In this document: positions 1-10,984 of the stretch, in pieces
How the letters are laid out: every line of letters starts with the position of its first letter
How positions within the stretch are numbered: the stretch's first letter is position 1
Assembly: GCF_029227915.1 (NCBI RefSeq)
Contig: NC_079888.1
Coordinates: 5,717,001 to 5,777,000, forward strand
Source of the DNA: Hydractinia symbiolongicarpus
Lineage: Eukaryota; Cnidaria; Hydrozoa; Anthoathecata; Hydractiniidae
Length of the DNA: 60,000 bases
Reading direction: 5' to 3'
Notes under the pieces: model-generated
Told to the model about the DNA's origin: nothing
Databases searched by the model: none
Seen by the model: only the letters and a program-made list of their open reading frames with translations
Position numbers and translations under genes: made by a program

Positions 1-384
1 TTTAGCAGTTTTAATTGGTGATACATTCGTAACATACCCAACAATAGAATTATCTGAAAAAACAAAATCTATAAATTCTATCTATAAATTCCTGCCAAAT
101 ATAAGAATACTGACACTGACATTTATATTTTTATATAAGATTAAAGTTTATGACCTAAATTATGTAGTTTGTTTTCTTAACACTTTACAAATGCTTAAAC
201 GGATCCTTTAAAATGGTAAAGAAAGATATCTTACCAAGACGTTTTTTTGGTGTTTTCTGTTCTGACGACATCTATAAATAAATAAAATAGACATAAATAT
301 ATAAATATAATGTAAATGAAGTCCCTGATTTTGGAATAAATACAATAAATTTAAACAAAAAGATATTAGACATATTGTATCAAG
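1..384. other. Non-coding AT-rich flank of the Helitron
   Basis: No open frame or recognisable RNA gene is seen. On the minus strand this lies downstream of the Helitron stop codon, so the 3' end of the element should be here or left of the window. I could not identify a convincing terminal hairpin followed by CTRR. Confidence 0.5.
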
Positions 385-3315
385 CTACCAATGTTTGATT
401 TGCACAGAAATTGCACAATGATCTGAGTAATATACAGGTATAATAGCAACAGACAAATTTTCAATATTGTGAAATTCATTATTTACATATACATGATCTA
501 TAAGACCACCAAGTATATGCGTTGGCTCGGTGACCAAAAGTTTGTAATTTAATTCATTCATCCTAGTAAGAACAGGTGGAAGTATGTCACAGAGTGCATT
601 TGAATTAAAATCTCCTAACACAAAATCTGGTTTATGAAGTTCTACAAGATTTGAAACATAATCTGCAAAACGCTGTGGGTGGCAATTGTTACTTTTATAA
701 AACAAAATTAGTGAGATAAAATGGTCACTGGTTGAAAAAAACTCGAGATATAGAGCACTTTGCAATCGCAAAATATTACATTGAAGATATTGTTTTTTAA
801 GAAAAGCTAAGCTTTTAAATCGATCTGTATTGTTATGCAAAAATAAGTCATGCTCTAAAAAATGCTCTTGCAAGGTTGGATGAAGTGAATTATCTAACAA
901 CTGTGTCTCAGTTAGGCATACAACATCTGCATTAGTTAGTCGAATGTCGTGACTTAAGTCAAGAGCATGTTTGGACAGTGACCTAATGTTTAGCAATGCA
1001 AATTGAAAGGTGTCTGCAAGAGGTTGTATTTTGTCAATTGACAAAGCAGATTCAGTTTTTAGTCTGGTGTATTCTTCTGAAACCTTAGGATCAGCTCTGC
1101 ATGCTTCTAATGTTGGTATACCCTCAATGTGAATATGGGCCAATTTTTTTACTCTGCTCAAAGCTACATAGATCTGACCGAAGTTAAAAGTTTTTTGTTT
1201 TAATAACTTGAATGAAACCACTACATTAGGTAAAGTTAAACCTTGCACTTTATGTACAGTACAACCCCATGCTAACATGATAGGAAATTGTGTTCTAGAA
1301 ATTGCAGGGCTGGACACTGATGACATTGAAACTGGGATACTGGCTTGTATTCTTTTAATTGGGACTGTATGAGTTTCAAATGCATACTGGTTAGATCGCA
1401 TTTTTAGTATTCCAGCTTGATGGTCATTAAATTTGACAAAAATAGTTTGGATGGTTCCATCATTGTTATATTGTATATCACGAACAAGACCAATTTGACC
1501 ATTGATAAGTCGATCATCGATATCAATATTATTAGTTAGCATTATCAAAGCATTTCTCTTTATAATTAATGACTTACATAGTCCATTTGTCTGACTTACA
1601 TTTCTGTCCAAAGCTCGATTGATTTTTGATATTGATACATTTTTAGGAAATTTGTCAAGGGAATTAATGACAATGTTTTCACCTTCTAATTTACTAAGTT
1701 TTGACAAATTCAGTTGGTCTTTTAAACTATTTTCTGCAAATAAATATATCGAGTCAACTGGTATGTTTTTTGCAATTCGTGAATTAAGAAGTAACAAATC
1801 TTTGTCACCTACTTCTCCAATGCGTACATTATTTAGAAGTTTTATGAAACTATCATCTCCTTGCTGTCTCATAATTTCAGATAGCTCATACAGTTTAAAT
1901 GATTTCCATGGATGACAAATATTAAGAAAGTCATGTTTAAATGGAGTGAATATCTTAGCCTCTTGAACCGGAGGAAGTTGGTATAGATCACCTACAGCCA
2001 ATATGGTCTTATTCGCAAATGGGTTATCAAGACTCATCTGGAATATCTCGCACAGTCTTTTGTGTATATGATATAATTTAACATTTGAAACCATGGAGAT
2101 TTCATCAATTATAACAACATTAAGATGCGAATATTTGTCTCTAAATTTGCAACAAAGGTTGTCACTCAAATTGTGTAAATTCAAAGATTTTGATTTAGGA
2201 ATTCCAAAACCAGAGTTGATGGTGGTTCCATCTATGTTAATAGCTGCAACACCTGTAGGTGCTACTTTTAATACCTTGCATTTTTCAGGTGTACCTGAAT
2301 ATAAGTTAAACAGCTTTAATAAAGATTGATAAATAGTATTTATTAGGTAAGATTTTCCTACACCTGCACCACCAGTAACGAAAACTTGAAGAGGTTCTAC
2401 CCTTCTGAAAGAATTACAATTTTGCTGCTTTACTTTGTTATTTGCCCATTCATACAAAAAATCAAAAAATAAGCGCTGTTGTTGATTTAATGACCGTATA
2501 TTCTGCCTTAAGGTATCATCACTTATTAAATTATTAGAACTGATAGAATTATTAGAAACTGAATTAAACAAAACTGGCTGTTGATAGACTTCCTGTAAAT
2601 TCAACTGATCAGTTTGTTCAGTTACAATTGTATCTTCAATCATTACATTATTAGATGCACTCATCCTCATATATGCAGCATTTACATCATCAGAAAAAGG
2701 TTCAAAAATACTTCTATTTACATTCACAACATCTAAGACTCCATGTTGTAACAGTTTTTCACAGTAACTATTATTAATAAGCAATTCTGTTTCTGAACGA
2801 AAGGGGAGAAACAAGAACAACAGATAATGAGCATGCCTTTCGGGGAACAAATCATTGTTTGGGATTGAATAACGCAAAATTTGTCTAACTTTCCTGCAAA
2901 CTAACTTTTCCTTGCATGACATTAATGGTATAATACTGGGAAAATTACAGCCAGCTTGAGAATTCTCTGAAATATCTGCTGTAAGTATAACAGGTTGAAA
3001 ATCACATAAAAACTCATTATCAATTTTATCATTTTTGACACAATAATGAGATAAAAACATAGCAAGACACATATCATCAACAGATGCATAACTTCCTGAA
3101 CAAAAGTTACTATCAGGTCTATCCATGTAACGATCGATCATATTTTTTGCATATATATCAGTGCTTTCTGAATCAAGTTCATTTAACAATGCCTTTGGTT
3201 TGCATAATCTGATTCGTTCTGTTGGAATATTAGTATTAACAAAAATTGTTCTTGGAAAGCATTTTCGTAACCAAAGTTCTGGTAAACTAAACACTACAGC
3301 CTCTTGCAAGGACAT
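385..3315 (-). CDS. Helitron Pif1-like helicase with C-terminal endonuclease
   Basis: C-terminal part of the Helitron replication protein, thought to unwind DNA during rolling-circle transposition. The Walker A motif GGAGVGKSY is near residue 315 and the Walker B region VVIIDEISM follows about 90 residues later; later helicase motifs include the segment LAWGCTVHKVQGLTL, typical of Pif1/RecD-like enzymes. From about residue 770 an endonuclease/exonuclease/phosphatase-like domain follows, with CLTETQ, LGDFN and YSDHCAI matching its metal and catalytic motifs; this fusion marks the Helentron branch. The annotated Met is internal: the frame continues upstream through two codons into a TGA, and the preceding Rep frame is in phase, so this is the downstream part of one broken protein rather than a separate gene. 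Confidence 0.85.
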   Translation of the reverse strand: MSLQEAVVFSLPELWLRKCFPRTIFVNTNIPTERIRLCKPKALLNELDSESTDIYAKNMIDRYMDRPDSNFCSGSYASVDDMCLAMFLSHYCVKNDKIDNEFLCDFQPVILTADISENSQAGCNFPSIIPLMSCKEKLVCRKVRQILRYSIPNNDLFPERHAHYLLFLFLPFRSETELLINNSYCEKLLQHGVLDVVNVNRSIFEPFSDDVNAAYMRMSASNNVMIEDTIVTEQTDQLNLQEVYQQPVLFNSVSNNSISSNNLISDDTLRQNIRSLNQQQRLFFDFLYEWANNKVKQQNCNSFRRVEPLQVFVTGGAGVGKSYLINTIYQSLLKLFNLYSGTPEKCKVLKVAPTGVAAINIDGTTINSGFGIPKSKSLNLHNLSDNLCCKFRDKYSHLNVVIIDEISMVSNVKLYHIHKRLCEIFQMSLDNPFANKTILAVGDLYQLPPVQEAKIFTPFKHDFLNICHPWKSFKLYELSEIMRQQGDDSFIKLLNNVRIGEVGDKDLLLLNSRIAKNIPVDSIYLFAENSLKDQLNLSKLSKLEGENIVINSLDKFPKNVSISKINRALDRNVSQTNGLCKSLIIKRNALIMLTNNIDIDDRLINGQIGLVRDIQYNNDGTIQTIFVKFNDHQAGILKMRSNQYAFETHTVPIKRIQASIPVSMSSVSSPAISRTQFPIMLAWGCTVHKVQGLTLPNVVVSFKLLKQKTFNFGQIYVALSRVKKLAHIHIEGIPTLEACRADPKVSEEYTRLKTESALSIDKIQPLADTFQFALLNIRSLSKHALDLSHDIRLTNADVVCLTETQLLDNSLHPTLQEHFLEHDLFLHNNTDRFKSLAFLKKQYLQCNILRLQSALYLEFFSTSDHFISLILFYKSNNCHPQRFADYVSNLVELHKPDFVLGDFNSNALCDILPPVLTRMNELNYKLLVTEPTHILGGLIDHVYVNNEFHNIENLSVAIIPVYYSDHCAISVQIKHW

Positions 3316-3321
3316 TTGTCT

Positions 3322-5502
3322 TCATGTGGCATAAGCAGATGCCAATTTGTACATAGCTTCCCTGGTACGCAGTTTCATTGATTGTATCTCCTTACTTGCT
3401 TGAATAAGAGCCTGAGATGATTCAGACTCTGATTTCGAAAAGTATGAACACATATATGATACCGCTTTATAGTAATTGAACACTGGTTGTATGTCCATAT
3501 TAGCCTGCCAAGCTTTTAAAATATAAGGGTTATAGTTGTTAATGAAGCAAGAATCTGGAGGACGCTTTAAGTGTATTTCATAATCTGTTGAACTTGAAAT
3601 TGACAAAGCGTGATAGTAATCTTTTTCTACTATATTTAATTCATTAAGGATGTCACTTATACTTATGGAATCACCCTTGTAACCTTGCTTGCTGGGATCT
3701 AAATACTCATTTATATACGTCTTTACCCTGCTTAATATATTATTTCGCTCTGTCAAATCATTAAATTGTTCCTCAGTTGTTTTTTTACTTGAAACTGGAC
3801 ATGCTACAATAGTCCTTTGAGTAAAAAACCTGCCAAAATTATACCTACATGGTGTGTTTTTGTATTTGCGACAAGATTTTGAATGTTTGTGAGTCTGGTA
3901 TTTTTTCACTAAATTGTATAACTCATTCTTTTCTCGTGGTAGGTAAGCATGGGTTGTAAAGTCTAAAAAATTAATGTAGTTAGAAATATTGCTCTCTGTC
4001 AGTGTAGGCGCATCTTTAACCCAAATGAAGGAATGAGTATGTTGAGTTCCACGAAATTGAAATTCCACACGTATAGCATAATATAAAATTTCCCCTAAAA
4101 GATTTGTTCTCAATAGTACATTTCGAAAAAGTAGTTCAACTCTATATTGAAGATGCCTTGCAACTAATACAGGGTTTTTGTTAAGTATTTCGCATCTTTC
4201 AAAGTAAGTCAAGTTGCTTATAGCTTCCCCAGAAAGGGGATTCATATCAAGTTTAGAAATGATGCTGACAAGCTCGTCCCATTGTAAATCGGCACAAGAC
4301 AAAGTGAGAAAAAATGTGGGACAACCAAGTTGTTGAATCATGGCCAAGACTTCAAGTTGAAATCTTTTCCAATAGGCAGGTGTACCTTTTATCTGATTCA
4401 TGAAAACAAAAGCTTTGTTTGTTGAAACTAGTGATTGTATAGTTTCAGAATATCCTTGTTGTAACATACCTGCCGTTACATTGGCAGAACTCTTGCGCAT
4501 TGCAATGGAAATCTGATTGTTAAAACTTAGTTGTTGCAAAACGAATTGAACAAAGAAAATGTAATCTGATGAAGATGCAAATGTTTGCTTATAGTGTAAA
4601 TACTTTACTGGTGAAAGTTTTACATCTCTTTCTACTTTATATCCGAATTCACCCAAACTAAAAAGAATAGGGAAGGAAAGCTCTTCACAATATTGATCAT
4701 TTAAAATACTTGTTGGCACTTGTCCTTCACCAGGTGCAATCTCAAATATTTCAGTTGTAAGATGTTCTGGAATAATACACATTTCCCCTGCTTGTTGGCG
4801 AAAAGAATCCAACGGATTAGAATCAGTCTCTAAATTATCATTGACAGTACTACTATCTAATTCAATGCATATTTCTTCATCAACATGTAAATTAAGCAAT
4901 TCTTCAGAAATGTTTGCTACATTGATATGTACATCACTATACAATTTGTTGTTTAATTTCAAATAAGTTAAAGCCTCTCCAACTTTCGCAGGCGAAACAG
5001 GCTCATAATAGACATGGCCATTAAATTGCAATTTTTTTTTCAATTTAACTAAGAGTATACCAGAAGAATCAATATTCCTAGGAAGTGAATTGCAGGTGTT
5101 GTCAACGTCAACAGGAATATTACAAATAGCACCTTTAACTTTTGGCATTTTACCCTTTGACATTATTGCAATTTTCTTGAACAAAATTCTCTTCGATATA
5201 AGCACTGCCTCTAACTTATTTAAGCATTTAAGTTCATTCGGAATATCATTGACATATAATTTATTAGCCATCGCTTGACAAGGAACTTTACCGTTTTTCA
5301 CCTTTTGTTTACATGTATTACAAATATACAATAAGCCATTTTCTATTTGAATATTCTTATATATTTTGTTACCTATTTCACTGCATTTTAAAGGATCAAA
5401 CACTACAACAGATTTTTTTATACAAACATCGCCCACATATAACACATACATAACTTGGTCCTTCAAATATTTGTTGCCGAAAACCCTTAATGCTAGTGTC
5501 AA
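3322..5502 (-). CDS. Helitron Rep (HUH rolling-circle initiator) segment
   Basis: Middle part of the Helitron polyprotein, the endonuclease that nicks and joins element ends. Visible features: a Cys-rich N-terminal region (residues about 60-80, CNTC...), LTLSCADLQWDEL near residue 395, the HUH metal-binding motif QHTHSFIW near residue 487, the conserved block HKHSKSCRKY...CRYNFGRFF, and the two-tyrosine motif YMCSYFSK near residue 682. It ends at an in-frame TGA two codons before the Met of the helicase frame; relatives normally read straight through here. The true N-terminus lies in the overlapping peptidase frame, so the first codon given is not a real start. Catalytic residues look intact. 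Confidence 0.85.
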   Translation of the reverse strand: MTLALRVFGNKYLKDQVMYVLYVGDVCIKKSVVVFDPLKCSEIGNKIYKNIQIENGLLYICNTCKQKVKNGKVPCQAMANKLYVNDIPNELKCLNKLEAVLISKRILFKKIAIMSKGKMPKVKGAICNIPVDVDNTCNSLPRNIDSSGILLVKLKKKLQFNGHVYYEPVSPAKVGEALTYLKLNNKLYSDVHINVANISEELLNLHVDEEICIELDSSTVNDNLETDSNPLDSFRQQAGEMCIIPEHLTTEIFEIAPGEGQVPTSILNDQYCEELSFPILFSLGEFGYKVERDVKLSPVKYLHYKQTFASSSDYIFFVQFVLQQLSFNNQISIAMRKSSANVTAGMLQQGYSETIQSLVSTNKAFVFMNQIKGTPAYWKRFQLEVLAMIQQLGCPTFFLTLSCADLQWDELVSIISKLDMNPLSGEAISNLTYFERCEILNKNPVLVARHLQYRVELLFRNVLLRTNLLGEILYYAIRVEFQFRGTQHTHSFIWVKDAPTLTESNISNYINFLDFTTHAYLPREKNELYNLVKKYQTHKHSKSCRKYKNTPCRYNFGRFFTQRTIVACPVSSKKTTEEQFNDLTERNNILSRVKTYINEYLDPSKQGYKGDSISISDILNELNIVEKDYYHALSISSSTDYEIHLKRPPDSCFINNYNPYILKAWQANMDIQPVFNYYKAVSYMCSYFSKSESESSQALIQASKEIQSMKLRTREAMYKLASAYAT

Positions 5503-6352
5503 CAGTGTCTAATAAAAATGATAAATTTTTACAATTTGTAGCTGAGTTAGATTTGTTGTCAAACTTTTTCTTTGGACTAGAAACAACTTTTAAAAAAGGG
5601 GCTTTATGGCCTTCAAGTATAACAGCTTTATCAGCTTCTGTCACATTCTCTACAGAAATCGAGATAAACTGAATATCATATTGTGTAGGGTTTATGGAAT
5701 TATTATGGTATACCTTTGATATATATTTTGCGACTTCAAACAAATTAATAAACTTTAACACAACAGCAGTACCATCTGGGCATGGTCTACCATTAGCATC
5801 TCTTGAATGAGAATCAATAATGTAATAATGACGATTGCATTTTAAAATTGACACTGCAACACCATTGATAATAAATATAATTCTTGTTTTATTGTTTAAA
5901 TTTGACCTTAAATTAGAAATCAACTCATTAATAGAAGTAGCACTTGAAGTCACAAAAAAACCAAAACAGTTATGGTCAAAATTTACATCCATATTTACAC
6001 CTTCAAGTGAAACAGTTCTAGGTAGTTCAGTGCATGTTAAAAATTGAGTTGTATTTTGCAGTTTGTACAAATTATCACCCTTTTCAAGAACACAATTGAT
6101 GTCATTTTTTGTCCATCGCGAGACATGCTTAAAAAATGAAAAGAGAGATGCATATAATGATATGCAGGTACATTGGATTCCTCTTGTATAGCTAAATTTT
6201 TCGTGACCCTGATGAAATGAACCCTTCGTACATTTAATAATTGTGTAAGTTAGGCCAGTATCTACTTCAACGCTTGTACCACATTCTGACATTTCTAACA
6301 TAAAGAACGCTGGAAAAGTTGAATAATGTTGGAAGGACAAGTGTACAGTCAA
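5396..6352 (-). CDS. Helitron N-terminal cysteine-peptidase-like segment
   Basis: The 318-residue frame contains GIQCTCISLYA near residue 60 (candidate nucleophile Cys) and YYIIDSHSRDANGRPCPDGT near residue 178 (candidate catalytic His/Asp), the pattern of the peptidase-like domain at the N-terminus of many animal Helentron proteins, resembling OTU or herpesvirus C76-type deubiquitinases. Its role in transposition is unknown. The frame overlaps the Rep frame at 5396-5502; homology-like coding passes from one to the other at the A7 run 5412-5418, so its last residues are out of frame. The first Met may be correct or may follow an unseen upstream exon. Confidence 0.6.
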   Translation of the reverse strand: MTVHLSFQHYSTFPAFFMLEMSECGTSVEVDTGLTYTIIKCTKGSFHQGHEKFSYTRGIQCTCISLYASLFSFFKHVSRWTKNDINCVLEKGDNLYKLQNTTQFLTCTELPRTVSLEGVNMDVNFDHNCFGFFVTSSATSINELISNLRSNLNNKTRIIFIINGVAVSILKCNRHYYIIDSHSRDANGRPCPDGTAVVLKFINLFEVAKYISKVYHNNSINPTQYDIQFISISVENVTEADKAVILEGHKAPFLKVVSSPKKKFDNKSNSATNCKNLSFLLDTVDTSIKGFRQQIFEGPSYVCVICGRCLYKKICCSV

Positions 6353-8378
6353 TTGTCAGTAAAATGAAATAAAATAAATTTATTATATACCTTTTTACAA
6401 TCAAAGTTTTACTTTACTACTTCCAACCAGATGGCAACCAGTACTGCGCGGCATCGTGGTACAGCATTTGAGGATTGAGGAGGAGTATTCGAGCACATGG
6501 ACGCTGATTGGCCCGTTTTATGGCAAAATCATTTGATTGGGGAAAAGTAGCAGGTACCATGTGAGTTTTCGCGTGATTATGCAGTTTTTACCCGAAGATA
6601 ACGTGATATTTCACGTGATTTTTTTAACTTTACTAACCGCCTCGGAGACACGCGTAACTTCACTTAAATCCAAGAAGATCAAGATTTTGTTCGAGCTTTC
6701 AGCCGAAACTAGAAGCTGTGTGTTCCACAGCTAATAAACATTACCATTATGTTAAAGACAAATTTTATTGTTAAAAGACAATAATGAAACGCTAGGATTT
6801 TCCCAAAACATTTGGGAATACTTTCTTCGACTTTTTATAAAGTTTGACGTTCTGTTACTGCCTCAAAAGAAGATTTTATACCAAACAGACAACAGTACAA
6901 CTTTAGTGTGATATTATATTGGTATTTACTTTGAACTATTCCAACCGGTAAGTTTTTTTTTATTTATTTCTAACCAACTGGATCAAGAAAAGGGAAAGTT
7001 GCGATGTGTTTACATGTACAAATTGAGATAACGTTAAGCTAAGCAAAACAAGTCTATATGCGTTCAAACTTTATCGAAGCATGTTATCAGAGAGAATAGG
7101 AAACTCCACTATTTGCTTTTATGAATTATTTAAAATGTAAAGAAGTTTTTGATGTGGTATACATTTTTCAATACTCTACTAATAAATCCTGTTGTTATCA
7201 ATAGCTGGATCGCTCTGACCTTAGCAAGTATATAGTTTTAGCAAATTTAACTTTTTACATAACCGTTGTTTGACACCTTCGGTTTTGTTAGACCTTTTGC
7301 ATTTTTATTTTATTTTATTTTTACTTTGTTGTTGGACCTGCTTATATTTTTAAACGTTTTGTTTCAACGGGTATAAATATGATACAGATTGTGAGCAACC
7401 TCATTCCCAGGGCTTTTTTTCTCTTTTATTATTATTTTTTTATTGTTGCATGTTTGGACGTTTTGTTTCGGTGGTTATAGATATAGAATAATAAATAAAT
7501 TGTGACTTTTAAAAATTCTAATTATTGTGTTCTATGTTTTTATTTGGCACTCCTCATATGGACTCGATGAGAGATTCAGTGGATTCTTCTACGGGACTTC
7601 AGCTAGTAGGATTATTAATTTGCACTGTAAAATCCACTTAGGCCGGACTACATTGGAAATGAGAATCGTAACTTGTATTTTGATGACGTCTGCCAGGACC
7701 CGTCAATACACAATATTTTTTTCCTAGAATTTGTTGACACGTTGCTTCCAATGTGTAGAGCATGAAACACTAATCAAAATAATGTATAGAATCATGTACA
7801 ACACCAACAATAATAATCTATATTATAATATATCCGTATACGTCTGTCTGTCTGTCTGTCACGCAAAAAGGTAGCTTAGCTGCGCAATAGCGAGAAGCAC
7901 GCAATGCGGTATAAAAAGGACAGGCGAACCCGTGGATTTTCCACAGGCTAACGACTAGTAAAGTCAAAATAACACATCTCAAATATTTACATCTTATAAA
8001 GTGATTACGTTAGATTACGTTAAAACTTTTAATATTTCAATCAGAAGTGTCTGGAAATTCATTTATTCAGTTGCATACCATCCTGTCCCCCAAAAATATA
8101 CACAAAATGTAAAAATTAACTGGTTAAGAACACAATTTTTATTTTCTTAGAAGGGGTAAATTTCTAATCAACAAGGATATTATTTTTGGAAAAGATAGGT
8201 CATCACATAAGTTTACACAAAATGTAAAACAGATCACTTTTTGAGGAGCTCATCCAAATCAACAAAAATCAGTTCATTTAGCATACGTTCCATATTGCAT
8301 TGACCATAAATCTTCCACAAAAAGGTTATGAAACACATCCAATTATAAAAAAATCAGGCATTTCATTAAATATAATCA
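6353..8378. other. Non-coding interval
   Basis: No convincing gene. Short frames here have no recognisable domain and overlap A/T runs. It should contain the 5' side of the Helitron (6.35-6.8 kb) but no clean terminus could be placed. A TCTG microsatellite lies within it. Confidence 0.4.
7843..7860 (+). repeat. (TCTG)n microsatellite
   Basis: Four and a half TCTG units follow the sequence TCTATATTATAATATATCCG and precede a more GC-rich stretch. This arrangement resembles 5' ends of non-autonomous Helitrons reported in invertebrates, but no matching 3' end was found. Confidence 0.6.
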
Positions 8379-8394
8379 ATATAGAAAGAGTTGC

Positions 8395-8600
8395 GGAGAG
8401 GTTGCCAAGGCAAAGGCATTAAGCACGGCAAGGAAAGGGCAAAGGCAGGCAAGGAAACAGGATGAGGAATCAGGAAGGCAGGGTTGGGTAAGGCATGGTA
8501 GGCACAGGCATGGGAGGCACAGGCAAGGACATAGTAGGCAGGCACCAGAAAAGGCATAGGAAGGGTAGGCAAAGAAAGGCACGGTCAGTGCTGGCAAGAA
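8395..8600. repeat. Degenerate AGGCA-type purine-rich minisatellite
   Basis: About 200 bases dominated by imperfect units of AGGCA/AAGGCA/GGCAAGG on the plus strand. The open frames across it on both strands are low-complexity by-products. Confidence 0.75.
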
Positions 8601-9171
8601 AATGGAACGGCAATGCAGGGGTGCATGACTTTAATAGAAAATATCCCCCTTACAACTCGAAGATTGTGTATACTCAATATATCTAAGATAAGTATCATAT
8701 TAGTCCAGGAGTATAGAAAGTATTGAGGTGCAAATATTTCAAATTCAATATCTCAAAAAAAGTCTCAAATTTATCTCAGGTCAATATACAGTGAATCATG
8801 TTAGCAGAATTATGTGCCATTACAAGTATTTAAACAATCGGTCATAACGCCATATGATTTTTTGATAAATCTGAGATTAACTTGATTCCAATGACAACAA
8901 CATTAAAAAGTCAAGATATGGAAATAATCAGAGAAGTCCACGAGAAAAGCAAAAAAAATTTAAAAAACGCCTTTTTTAGTTTCTTGTGCCTACCAGGTAT
9001 GTCAACACAAAACTTTTTACCATATAGTGATAGATCTATTACAAAAAACAAAGCACTTTTGGGCTCTATAAATGAAAGTGATAAATGTATGCAACTCCCC
9101 CCCTCTACAACTCAAAGATTACCTATTATATGAAAGCCTGGTTGTTGTAGGTGCAAGATAATTATGTTTTT

Positions 9172-9245
9172 CCTAGCCCTGTTCAGGATTCGAACATGGA
9201 TTTCTCATTTGCATGAGTGTCATAGCCATTAGACCAGCAGGGCAT
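9172..9245 (-). repeat. tRNA-like sequence, probable SINE head
   Basis: Read on the minus strand it begins GCCCTGCTGGTCTAATGGCT (box A-like) and contains GTTCGAATCC (box B), with 5' and 3' ends GCCCTG and CAGGGC that pair. The anticodon arm cannot form a normal 5-bp stem with a 7-base loop and the T stem has mismatches, so it is not a functional tRNA. A tRNA-derived SINE head or tRNA pseudogene is the best reading. Confidence 0.5.
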
Positions 9246-9340
9246 AAATATATATATATATACAAAACTTTACAGGTGAACATTATATACACTTAGGAAT
9301 TTACAGCACACAGCCTAGTTAATTAACCTTTTGAGAAATG

Positions 9341-10451
9341 CTGGTTAAGCCACAAGTAACTGTGTTACCTGGCGTAAAACGCTTGGTGGAACAGTTAATA
9401 CAAATTGAAAACTGTACCACACATTCAGGTGGAGCGCCTTAGTACAAATGTGCAGTATATCGTAAATCGAGTGAAACACACAACATTTAAGGTTTTTCGG
9501 GTGTAATTATATTTATCCTTTAGCTTGAATAAAAACACAATTTACATATTGTGCCATGTCATAGCAAAAACAGTCAGCAAACCTTTTTTATTTTTCACAA
9601 AATGTTCCCTGTAAAACTTAAAATATATGTACTTTAATCTGTGGTGCGCCATTAGTATATATAGGTAAAAAAAACCCTTTCAAGAAAACTTTAGCACAAC
9701 TTCTGTTAAATAGAAACACAGGTAATAGCTTGTCGTAACACTAGGCTGAGTGATTAGTACAGATATACTATGGCGCACATATACGTTTCGACATAATATC
9801 CCTTTCCGAAAAATATCCTCACTTTGGTTCAAATAAACAGACAGTAAACACCCTGTTGTTATCCTACACAGCTAAAACAGTCATTCAGCAATTTTATTTT
9901 GCGGAAAAGTTTTTGTAACATTTAAAAATAAAAACACAGTTTAAAACCTGTTATTACACTCCTAAAGCAAAAAGAATCCTGCAATAGTTTATGGGAAAAG
10001 TTCTTGTGCAAGATCAAACATTAATCGTGAAATCGGATAGCCGTAATACATTTTTCCAAAAAACTTACTGCAACTTCGGTTACCCTGCATGACAATAAAA
10101 AATTCTTATTTCCAACTAAGCAGAACTTTAAAATAATAGCAATTAATTAGACTATTGATAAATTAATAAGAAATACATGTTTCAATACATGTTGATGATT
10201 GCACGAGAACAGCTTGTCAGAATTTAAAAAGCCTCTTAACAGAAAACGTAGACGTTGATGTTAAAGTTAGAATTTAAAACGCCTGGGTAATAACAAATGC
10301 AGATGTTGAAAAATTAAATAATAAAACAGGTATGTTGCACATCCATATAGGTTTAATACCATTTCAAACCAGACATAATCAACATTCAATGTGGCACAGT
10401 TTACAAAACGTATAAATCGCCCCAGGTGTTATAGTTACTTGTGACTAAACC
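9341..10451. repeat. Inverted-repeat-bounded non-autonomous element (MITE-like)
   Basis: The left end (9341-9430, CTGGTTAAGCCACAAGTAAC...) matches the reverse complement of the right end (10370-10451) with substitutions and small gaps. No transposase frame lies between. This fits a diverged non-autonomous DNA transposon; target-site duplications were not resolved. Confidence 0.5.
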
Positions 10452-10790
10452 AGATTAGCTTAAACTTCTGTTAAATAGAAACACAGGTAACAGCTTGTTG
10501 TTAACACAGGGCTGAGTGATTTGTACAGGTAGCTATACTGTTTCGCACATACGTTTCGGCACAATACCCATTTCTAAAAAACTATCCTAACTTCAGTTCA
10601 AACAAACAGACAGTTAACAACCTGTTCTTATCCTACGCAGCTAAAACAATTTTATATACTTTGTGGAAAATTTTGTAACATTTAAAAATAAAAATACAGT
10701 TTATAACCTGTTTTTACCTTCTCTAAGCAAAAAAACCCCGCAATATTTAATGGAAAAAGTTTCTGTTAAAGATTAAAAATTAAACACGGC
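9698..10790. repeat. Diverged direct duplication (9698-10020 and 10463-10790)
   Basis: Both copies open with ACTTCTGTTAAATAGAAACA, then share landmarks such as GGCTGAGTGATT, ACGTTTCG, ACAGACAGT and TAACATTTAAAAATAAAAA in the same order. Copies are offset by about 765 bases and differ by many substitutions and small indels. The duplication crosses the right boundary of the inverted-repeat unit, so elements are probably nested. Confidence 0.65.
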
Positions 10791-10984
10791 ACTATGATTG
10801 AGTGTATTATCTCACTCACTGTGTAGTATATGTAGAGCTATAGCTAGCTATAGCCAGAAAATCTATTTCTTTGTAGCTAGCTAGTTTTATACTAGCCATT
10901 ATGATATTGCTTGATCTTTTTTATGCTATTAGCTAGCTAGCTCTTCAATTCAAGTAGCTCTAGCTAGCTATTTAAGTTCTATTA

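Larger units (their letters stand above)
385..6352 (-). mobile_element. Helitron (Helentron-type), coding part
   Basis: Three consecutive minus-strand reading frames together match the layout of one Helentron polyprotein of about 2,000 residues: cysteine-peptidase-like N-terminus, HUH-type Rep, Pif1-like helicase, then an exonuclease/endonuclease/phosphatase domain. The Rep and helicase frames are in the same phase and separated by one TGA (3322-3324). The peptidase and Rep frames overlap and are joined through an A7 run at 5412-5418 where one base is gained or lost. Element ends were not identified, so the limits given are those of the coding part. The presence of only two lesions suggests recent activity. 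Confidence 0.85.

Noticed and set aside
8366-8686. Overlapping open frames on both strands
   Set aside because: They arise from the AGGCA-type low-complexity repeat, with no domain and no conserved start.
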